From Isoptericola croceus (lineage in GTDB: Bacteria > Actinomycetota > Actinomycetes > Actinomycetales > Cellulomonadaceae): DNA of 64,000 bases. A model generated the notes under the pieces. That model saw only the letters and a list, made by a program, of their open reading frames with translations. It searched no databases and was not told the origin of the DNA. Positions 58,242 through 64,000 of this stretch are shown piece by piece. Location of the stretch: positions 496,001-560,000 of the forward strand of contig NZ_JARLLG010000002.1 of NCBI RefSeq assembly GCF_029382255.1. Direction: 5' to 3'. A program made the position numbers and the translations under genes. How positions within the stretch are numbered: the first letter of the stretch is position 1; each line of letters starts with the position of its first letter.

Positions 58242-60532
58242 TGGAAGCTGATGAATCTCTGCTGGGGTCTGCGGACGAGTCGGGACTGAGCGTCGAGCAG
58301 CCTCACCACCACGCTGCAGGGGTGACCGCGGTCACCGTGGCGATGCGGCGCGCGCTGACGGAGATGGGACCGGTCCGCACCGCCCGGACGCTGGCGCGGC
58401 TCAACCAGGTGGACGGGTTCGACTGCATGAGCTGCGCGTGGCCCGACCCGGACCCAGAGCATCGGCACCGTGCCGAGTTCTGCGAGAACGGCGCCAAGGC
58501 GGTCGCCGAGGAAGCCACCAAGGCCCGGGTCACCCCCGAGTTCTTCGCCGAGCACAGCGTCGGCGACCTGCTCCGGCAGGCCGACCACTGGTTGGGCAAG
58601 CAGGGGCGCCTCACGCATCCCATGGTCAAGTGGCCCGGATCCGACCACTACGAGCCGATCTCGTGGGACGGCGGCCTGCGCCTGGTGGCCGAGCACCTGC
58701 AGCAGCTCGGCTCGCCGGACGAGGCGGTCTTCTACACCTCCGGACGCGCCTCGAACGAGGCGGCCTTCGCGTACCAGCTGTTCGTGCGTGAGCTCGGGAC
58801 GAACAACCTGCCGGACTGTTCCAACATGTGCCACGAGTCCAGTGGCGTCGCGCTGATCGACACCATCGGGATCGGCAAGGGCAGCGTCAGCCTGGACGAC
58901 CTGTACCGAGCAGAGCTGATCGTGCTGGCCGGTCAGAACCCCGGGACCAATCATCCGCGGATGCTCTCCGCGCTCGAGACCGCCAAGAAGCGCGGCGCGC
59001 GCATCATCTCGATCAACCCGCTGCGCGAGGCGGGTCTGGTGAACTTCCACAACCCCCAGAACGCCCAGGGTGTCCTCGGGCGCGGAACGGATCTGACCGA
59101 CCTGCACCTTCAGGTCCGGCTCAACGGCGACCTCGCGCTCTTCCAGGCCATCGGCGCGCTCCTGGTCGAGTGGGACGCCCTCGATCGCGACTTCGCGGCC
59201 CGCTGCACCGAGGGCTTCGAGGCGTGGCGCGACCATGTTGCCGGCGTGGACTGGGAGCGGGTGATGGCAGTCACCGGGTTGAGCCGTGACCAGATCACGC
59301 AAGCGGCCAGGATGATCGCCGACTCCGACGCCACCGTGTACTGCTGGGCGATGGGCCTGACGCAGCACCGCAACGCGGTGGCCACCATCAAGGAGGTCGT
59401 CAACCTGGCACTGGCCCGTGGGGACATCGGCAAGCCCGGCGCCGGCCTGTGCCCGGTGCGCGGCCACTCCAACGTCCAGGGCGACCGCACGATGGGCATC
59501 TGGGAGAAGCCTCCGAAGGCCTTCCTGGACGCCCTGGCCGCCGAGTACGGCTTCGAGCCACCGCGGCACCACGGCTACGACACCGTGGAGAGCATCCACG
59601 CCATGCTCGAGGACAAGGCGTCGGTGTTCGTGGCGCTGGGAGGCAACTTCCTGCACGCCGCCCCCGATACCGCTCTGACCGCCGAGGCGCTGCAGCGCAC
59701 CGCACTGACCGTGCAGATCTCCACCAAGCTGAACCGGTCCCACCTGATCACCGGACGCACCGCGCTCATCCTGCCCACCCTGGGCCGGACCGAGCGCGAC
59801 GACCGAGCCTCGGGACCGCAGTTCATCACGGTCGAGGACTCCATGTCGGTGGTCCACGCCTCTCGCGGGCGACTCGACCCCGCCAGCGAACATCTGCGGT
59901 CCGAGGTGGCCATCGTCACCGGCCTCGCCGAAGCGACCCTCGGACGGGACTCGGTGGTGGACTGGAGGGCCTTGGGTGCGGACTACAGCCTGATCCGGGC
60001 CGGCATCGAAAGAGTGGTGCCCGGGTTCGAGGACTACGAGCGGCGGGTCTCGCGCCGCGGCGGCTTCGTGCTGCCGCACCCCCCGCGTGACAGCCGCACC
60101 TTCACGACAGCCACCGGCAAGGCGCACTTCACGGCGTCCCCGCTCGAGACCCTCGAGGTGCCGGAAGGCCACCTGGTGCTGCAGACGCTGCGCAGCCATG
60201 ACCAGTTCAACACCACCGTCTACGGACTCAGCGACCGCTACCGCGGAATCGAGGGTGGCCGCCTGGTGGTGATGGTCAACCGACGGGACCTGCAGGCGCT
60301 GGGCCTGCGTGCCGGCGACCTGGTCGACATCATCGCGTGCTGGGACGACGGGAGGGACCGCCGTGTGCACGGCTTCCGCGTCGTCGAGTACGACACCCCC
60401 GTCGGTACCGCTGCCGCCTACTACCCGGAGACCAACCCTCTGGTGCCACTGGACTCCGCGGCCGTGGGGAGCAACACCCCGACCTCGAAGTCTGTGATCG
60501 TCAGGCTCGAGCGTTCTGCGGTCGGTCGATGA
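58241..60532 (+). CDS. FdhF/YdeP-type molybdenum oxidoreductase, probable formate oxidation
   Basis: A 763-residue bis-MGD enzyme. N-terminal 4Fe-4S cysteines are Cys62/Cys65 (DCMSCAWPDP) and Cys81 (FCENGAK); the usual fourth ligand is not clear. Cys197-His198 in SNMCHESSG aligns with the Sec-His pair of formate dehydrogenase H, so this is a Cys (TGC) form, not a selenoprotein. Molybdopterin blocks VLAGQNPGTNHPRM and LCPVRGHSNVQGDRTMG are present. In the YdeP family few substrates are proven. Its place after PurU/formaldehyde genes and the nearby fdhD support formate disposal. Confidence 0.82.
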   Translation: MEADESLLGSADESGLSVEQPHHHAAGVTAVTVAMRRALTEMGPVRTARTLARLNQVDGFDCMSCAWPDPDPEHRHRAEFCENGAKAVAEEATKARVTPEFFAEHSVGDLLRQADHWLGKQGRLTHPMVKWPGSDHYEPISWDGGLRLVAEHLQQLGSPDEAVFYTSGRASNEAAFAYQLFVRELGTNNLPDCSNMCHESSGVALIDTIGIGKGSVSLDDLYRAELIVLAGQNPGTNHPRMLSALETAKKRGARIISINPLREAGLVNFHNPQNAQGVLGRGTDLTDLHLQVRLNGDLALFQAIGALLVEWDALDRDFAARCTEGFEAWRDHVAGVDWERVMAVTGLSRDQITQAARMIADSDATVYCWAMGLTQHRNAVATIKEVVNLALARGDIGKPGAGLCPVRGHSNVQGDRTMGIWEKPPKAFLDALAAEYGFEPPRHHGYDTVESIHAMLEDKASVFVALGGNFLHAAPDTALTAEALQRTALTVQISTKLNRSHLITGRTALILPTLGRTERDDRASGPQFITVEDSMSVVHASRGRLDPASEHLRSEVAIVTGLAEATLGRDSVVDWRALGADYSLIRAGIERVVPGFEDYERRVSRRGGFVLPHPPRDSRTFTTATGKAHFTASPLETLEVPEGHLVLQTLRSHDQFNTTVYGLSDRYRGIEGGRLVVMVNRRDLQALGLRAGDLVDIIACWDDGRDRRVHGFRVVEYDTPVGTAAAYYPETNPLVPLDSAAVGSNTPTSKSVIVRLERSAVGR

Positions 60533-60634
60533 GGAGCATCAGGACACCCGTGGGGAAGGACACGCCCAGCCGAGCTTGGCGGTGATCCTTCGGCGGCCCA
60601 AGGGCGGGCGGCAGGAGCTGAAAGGAGTGTCCGG

Positions 60635-60843
60635 ATGGACGCGGTGATGCGAGCTGCCGTCGAACGCCTGCCCGCCGAGCAGTTCCGCGAGAAGGGCAAG
60701 TACGTCGGGATCTGTGGCCAGGGGCCCCGGCCCATCCCGAGCTTGCGGAATGGCTGGTGGCGCAGGGCATCGAGTCGATCTCTCTGAACCCCGACACCGT
60801 CGTCGACACCTGGCCCTGCCTGGCGCGCCTCGGACGGGGGTAG
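60635..60843 (+). pseudogene. ppsA: ppsA (phosphoenolpyruvate synthase) C-terminal remnant, frameshifted
   Basis: The first frame encodes REKGKYVGICGQGP; a shift of frame then gives HPELAEWLVAQGIESISLNP and DTVVDTW before TAG. Joined, this is the C-terminus of PEP synthase, including the catalytic-loop Cys (GICGQGP) and SISLNPDT. The SDxHP part at the junction is damaged. All upstream domains are missing, although AAGGAG precedes the ATG at 60635. The rest of this 326-base stretch (60533-60634) shows no recognisable gene. Intact PpsA would have turned pyruvate from SdaA into PEP for gluconeogenesis. Confidence 0.8.
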
Positions 60844-60858
60844 CCGTCCGACGGGTGT

Positions 60859-61488
60859 TCAGTGACCGCGGGCGATCCAGGCCTCGAGGTCCGGGCGCTC
60901 GGTGCCGACGGTGGTGTCATCGCCGTGACCGGTGTGCACCACTGTCTCCGGCGGCAACGACAGCAGCTTGGTGCGGATCGACTCGATGATCGTGGGGAAG
61001 TCGCTGAAGGACCGCCCGGTCGCGCCGGGGCCGCCTTGGAAGAGCGTGTCGCCGGTGAACACGGCGCCCAGATCCGGGCAGTAGAAGCAACAGGCACCCG
61101 GCGCATGGCCGGGAGTGTGCAAGGTCTCGAGGCGCACGCCGCCCACCGTGACGACGTCACCGTCCGCGAGCTCACGATCCGGGGGGAACGGGTGCACCCG
61201 GTCCCACAGCACGCGGTCGTCCGGGTGCAGGTAGGAGGGGGCACCTGTGGCTGCGCACAGCTTGCCGACCGCGCCGATGTGGTCGTCGTGGGCATGGGTG
61301 AGCAGGACGGCCAGGACCCGGCGGCCACCGACCGCCGCCAGAACAGGTTCGGCGTCGTGGGCGGCGTCGATGATGACGCACTCCTCGTCGTCGCCGACCA
61401 CCCAGACGTTGTTCTCGACGTCCCAGGTGCCGCCGTCGAGGCTGAAGGTGCCAGCGGTGACGACCCGGGTGCAGCGGACGTCGCTCAC
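60859..61488 (-). CDS. Metallo-beta-lactamase-fold hydrolase, probable S-formylmycothiol hydrolase
   Basis: A 209-residue zinc hydrolase with THAHDDH, the [14 protein letters not shown] block, [12 protein letters not shown] and [11 protein letters not shown], close to glyoxalase II-like enzymes. The GTG start overlaps the stop of the mycothiol-dependent formaldehyde dehydrogenase gene, so the likely job is release of formate from S-formylmycothiol. The pairing is known in actinobacteria; direct proof of activity cannot be read from sequence. Confidence 0.88.
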   Translation of the reverse strand: MSDVRCTRVVTAGTFSLDGGTWDVENNVWVVGDDEECVIIDAAHDAEPVLAAVGGRRVLAVLLTHAHDDHIGAVGKLCAATGAPSYLHPDDRVLWDRVHPFPPDRELADGDVVTVGGVRLETLHTPGHAPGACCFYCPDLGAVFTGDTLFQGGPGATGRSFSDFPTIIESIRTKLLSLPPETVVHTGHGDDTTVGTERPDLEAWIARGH

Positions 61489-62570
61489 AGCGCGACCACC
61501 GAGCGCAGCACCTCGCCGCGGTGCATCTTCGCGAACGCCACTTCGACGTCCTTGAGACCGATGGTCTCGCTGACGAACTCCGAGAGCGGGAAGCGGCCCT
61601 GCTGGGCGAGGTCGACCAGCATCGGGAAGTCGCGGGAGGGAAGGCAGTCGCCGTACCAGGACGACTTCAACGTGCCTCCGCGACCGAAGACCTCGAGCAG
61701 CGGCAGGGTGATCTGCAGGTCCGGCGTCGGGACGCCGACCAGGACGACGGTGCCGGCGAGATCGCGGGCGTAGAACGCCTGCTCGTAGGTCTCCGGGCGA
61801 CCCACGGCGTCGACGACCACGTCTGCGCCGAACCCGCCCGTGAGCCCTCGGACGGCCTCGACCGTGTCCTGCTGTCGGGCGTTGACGGTGTGGGTGGCAC
61901 CGAACTTCTTGGCCCACTCCAGCTTCCGGTCGTCCACGTCCACGGCGATGATCGTGGTCGCCCCGGCGAGGTCCGCCCCGGCGATGGCGCCGTTGCCGAC
62001 GCCTCCGCAGCCGATCACCGCGATCGAGTCGCCCCGGCTGACGCCGCCGGTGTTCACGGCAGCGCCGAATCCTGCCATCACGCCACAGCCGAGCAGGCCG
62101 GCGGCGTCAGCCGGCGCTTGCGGGTCCACCTTGGTGCACTGTCCGGCGGCGACCAGCGTCTTCTCGATGAACGCGCCGATGCCGAGGGCAGGGGAGAGCG
62201 GGGTGCCGTCAGTGAGGGTCATCGGCTGGGAGGCGTTGTGCGTGGCGAAGCAGTACTGGGGCTTGCCCTTGGCGCACGCCCGACACTGGCCGCACACCGC
62301 CCGCCAGTTGAGCACGACGAAGTCGCCGGGCGCCACCTCGGTGACACCGCTGCCGACCGCCTCCACCACGCCCGCGGCCTCATGCCCGAGCAGGAACGGG
62401 AACGCGTCGTTGATTCCCCCGTCGCGGTAGTGCATGTCGGTGTGGCACACGCCGCAGGCTTGCACCTGGACGACCGCCTCACCGGGCCCGGGGTCGGGCA
62501 CCACGATGTCGACGAGCTCGACCGGTGCGCCCTTGCTGCGGGAGATGACTCCCTTGACGGTGGCAGGCAT
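61485..62570 (-). CDS. mscR: S-(hydroxymethyl)mycothiol dehydrogenase
   Basis: A 361-residue class III-type zinc alcohol dehydrogenase that oxidises the formaldehyde-mycothiol adduct with NAD. Catalytic zinc site in [16 protein letters not shown] and GHEAAG; structural zinc cysteines in [18 protein letters not shown] site [25 protein letters not shown] lies before the ATG. Needed because Rieske demethylation frees formaldehyde. It follows purU by 71 bases. Confidence 0.93.
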   Translation of the reverse strand: MPATVKGVISRSKGAPVELVDIVVPDPGPGEAVVQVQACGVCHTDMHYRDGGINDAFPFLLGHEAAGVVEAVGSGVTEVAPGDFVVLNWRAVCGQCRACAKGKPQYCFATHNASQPMTLTDGTPLSPALGIGAFIEKTLVAAGQCTKVDPQAPADAAGLLGCGVMAGFGAAVNTGGVSRGDSIAVIGCGGVGNGAIAGADLAGATTIIAVDVDDRKLEWAKKFGATHTVNARQQDTVEAVRGLTGGFGADVVVDAVGRPETYEQAFYARDLAGTVVLVGVPTPDLQITLPLLEVFGRGGTLKSSWYGDCLPSRDFPMLVDLAQQGRFPLSEFVSETIGLKDVEVAFAKMHRGEVLRSVVAL

Positions 62571-62641
62571 GGTTCTCCTTGCTGTTTCGTGTGGCTGGTC
62601 CGCGGCGGTGGCGGTCGGTCGCGCCGGTCAGCGGATCGGGC

Positions 62642-63508
62642 TCAGCGGAAGACGACGGTGTGGTTGCGGTCCAGCAGGACGCGATGCTCGCTGTGCCAGC
62701 GGATCGCTCGGGCGAGGACCTGCGCCTCGACGTCCCGGCCCGCGGCAGTCATCTCTGCGGGGTCCAGCGAGTGGTCGACTCTGACCACGTCCTGCTCGAT
62801 GATCGGACCCTCGTCGAGGTCTGGCGTGACGTAGTGGGCGGTCGCCCCGACGAGCTTCACGCCGCGGGCATGCGCCTGGTGGTAAGGCTTGGCGCCCTTG
62901 AAGCTCGGCAGGAACGAGTGGTGGATGTTGATGGCGCGGCCTTCCAGCTTGCTGCACAGGTCGTTGGAGAGGACCTGCATGTAGCGCGCGAGGACGATGA
63001 GGTCGACGCCGTAGGTGTCCACGAGCTCCAGAAGCTGGGCCTCGGCTTCCGGCTTGGTCTCGTGCGTGACCGGAACGTGGTGGAAGGGGATGCCGTTGGT
63101 CTCGGCGACCGGCTCGAAGTCGCGGTGGTTGGACACGATCGCTGGGATCTCGATGTTCAGTGCGCCCGTCTGAGTACGGAACAGCAGGTCGTTCAGGCAG
63201 TGGCCGAAGCGGGAGACCATCAGCAGCGTGCGGGTCGGTGTGGCGACGTCGTGCAGCTGCCACGCCATGGAGAACTGGCTGGCGACGGGCGCGAAGTCTT
63301 GCCGCACCTGGTCGGCATCAGTCGCGTCGACACGGAACTGAACCCGCATGAAGAAGGTGTCGGTGAGCCGGTCGTCGAACTGCTGACTGGCGCTGATGTT
63401 GCCGCCGTGCTCCATCACGAACTGGCTGACGGCAAAGACGATGCCGGGTGCCTCGCGACAGGTCAGTGTGAGTACGTACTCATGGCCGGCAGGGGGACAG
63501 GGTGCCAC
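62642..63508 (-). CDS. purU: Formyltetrahydrofolate deformylase
   Basis: A 288-residue enzyme splitting 10-formyl-THF into THF and formate. N-terminal ACT domain (YVLTLTCREAPGIVFAVSQF), C-terminal formyltransferase fold with catalytic Asn-His in INIHHSFLPSFKGAKPYHQA and Asp in YVTPDLDEGPIIEQ. The GTG start has AGGAGG seven bases upstream. In the island it recycles THF loaded by dimethylglycine and sarcosine oxidation. Probably first gene of purU-mscR-hydrolase. Confidence 0.94.
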   Translation of the reverse strand: MAPCPPAGHEYVLTLTCREAPGIVFAVSQFVMEHGGNISASQQFDDRLTDTFFMRVQFRVDATDADQVRQDFAPVASQFSMAWQLHDVATPTRTLLMVSRFGHCLNDLLFRTQTGALNIEIPAIVSNHRDFEPVAETNGIPFHHVPVTHETKPEAEAQLLELVDTYGVDLIVLARYMQVLSNDLCSKLEGRAINIHHSFLPSFKGAKPYHQAHARGVKLVGATAHYVTPDLDEGPIIEQDVVRVDHSLDPAEMTAAGRDVEAQVLARAIRWHSEHRVLLDRNHTVVFR

Positions 63509-63521
63509 GATGGTCCTCCTT

Positions 63522-63555
63522 TTGCGTAATACACAACGCAGTGGGCATTACGAAA
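63522..63555. promoter_or_regulatory. Candidate operator upstream of purU
   Basis: On the plus strand: TTGCGTAAT-N16-ATTACGAAA, a 9-16-9 inverted repeat. Read toward purU, the proximal half abuts the ribosome binding site (ATTACGCAAAAGGAGG). The same sequence, with one difference, precedes dimethylglycine oxidase. This 63509-63750 gap otherwise holds only the BCCT-gene terminator. Confidence 0.62.
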
Positions 63556-63697
63556 CAGCGTGCCCTGCCTGGGGCGGCGCGTCAAGAGGTTCCCGGCGCG
63601 GAATCTGGGCCTGTGCTTCGGCTGCGGGACGTGATGGTGGGTGACCCGGTCGTGCACCGGCGGACGAGGCTGGCTTGGCTTCTGCGGCCACACGGCG

Positions 63698-63729
63698 GCG
63701 TGCCCGGGGCCGACCGGTCCCGGGCACGC
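63698..63729 (-). terminator. Terminator of the BCCT transporter gene
   Basis: An 11-bp perfect stem (GCGTGCCCGGG with its complement) and ten-base loop begin 22 bases after the stop of the transporter gene and stand between it and the purU promoter. Confidence 0.75.
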
Positions 63730-63750
63730 GCGATGAGGCCTCGACGCTCG

Positions 63751-64000
63751 TCAGCGCCTGGCGGTATCCAGCTCGACCGCGACCTGTTCGGCGAGCCACT
63801 GCCGCTCCTTGCGCTTGCGGAAGCGCTCCTCCCGCAGCAGAGCTTTGGCGCTCGCGATACACATCAGCACCATCACGATGCTGAACGGCAGCGCCAGCAG
63901 GATCGCCATGGTCTGGAGCGCCCCGAGCGGATTGGCGTCACCCCCGGCCGCAGTGCCGGCGAGCAGCAGCACCGCCGCGACCGCCCCCTCCAGGCACGCC
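63751..64000 (-). CDS. BCCT-family transporter (C-terminal part)
   Basis: Only the last ~82 residues are inside the window; the frame is open through the right edge. It shows a hydrophobic segment (LEGAVAAVLLLAG), then LGALQTMAILLALPFSIVMV, the usual last transmembrane helix of betaine/choline/carnitine transporters, and a basic cytosolic tail (REERFRKRKERQW). Such transporters import glycine betaine or choline; here it would feed the island. The N-terminus is needed for substrate assignment. Confidence 0.85.
   Translation of the reverse strand, partial: ACLEGAVAAVLLLAGTAAGGDANPLGALQTMAILLALPFSIVMVLMCIASAKALLREERFRKRKERQWLAEQVAVELDTARR

Noticed and set aside
58241-60532. Selenoprotein formate dehydrogenase
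   Set aside because: The codon at the Sec position is TGC (Cys197), so there is no in-frame TGA to recode.

Overview
High-GC actinobacterial chromosome segment, most likely from the Micrococcales (Cellulomonadaceae/Promicromonosporaceae-like). The evidence is the fused 2-oxoglutarate decarboxylase/E1 protein (kgd), the SigH/SigR-RsrA pair with ribosomal protein bL37, a mycothiol-type formaldehyde dehydrogenase, many GTG starts and dense ATGA-type overlaps. The assignment to a family is inference from gene content and order. No phage, transposase or CRISPR array is visible.

Layout. (1) 0-9 kb is conserved core: a LysM protein, a small excisionase-type HTH protein, a SAF protein coupled to a CpaE-like ATPase, hisN-rsgA-aroA in one operon, a DoxX protein and two small envelope proteins, one of only 48 residues. 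(2) 9-13 kb: a GlxA-type regulator, then sigH-rsrA behind a textbook SigR promoter, the 24-residue ribosomal protein bL37 on the other strand, a DUF4097 protein and an SGNH hydrolase. (3) 13-25 kb: aldose epimerase, aldo/keto reductase, kgd, a two-component system, two linked CNNM/CBS membrane proteins and a VanY peptidase. (4) 25-29 kb: CYTH protein and the 2-methylcitrate genes prpD-prpB-prpC. (5) 29-36 kb: a probable transition-metal module with an ABC importer of the peptide/nickel class (two permease domains fused in one chain), a divergent MFS transporter, an ArsR/SmtB regulator and a His-rich protein made of two 37-residue repeats. Palindromic operators lie at both promoter regions. (6) 36-45 kb: LysE exporter with an AraC regulator, tRNA-Arg(CCG), a sigma factor fused to a membrane anchor and an extracytoplasmic domain, a lipoprotein carrying three copies of the same domain, argS-lysA and fdhD.

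(7) 45-64 kb is a near-complete glycine-betaine catabolic island. A Rieske oxygenase with its own ferredoxin and reductase should remove the first methyl group. Dimethylglycine oxidase makes sarcosine, heterotetrameric sarcosine oxidase (soxBDAG) makes glycine, GlyA makes serine and SdaA makes pyruvate. Released C1 units are handled by a mycothiol-dependent formaldehyde dehydrogenase, a metallo-hydrolase, PurU and a molybdenum formate-dehydrogenase-like enzyme that would need the nearby FdhD. A BCCT transporter enters at the right edge. Two further genes of the pathway survive only as scars: the first ~36 residues of folD, still translationally coupled to the next gene, and the frameshifted last ~65 residues of phosphoenolpyruvate synthase. 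The outermost genes, transcribed toward each other from opposite ends, share a near-identical element just upstream of their ribosome binding sites, which suggests one regulator for the island.

Most novel candidates: the sigma factor/lipoprotein pair built from one repeated extracytoplasmic domain, the metal module with the duplicated His-rich protein, and the shared operator plus gene decay in the betaine island.
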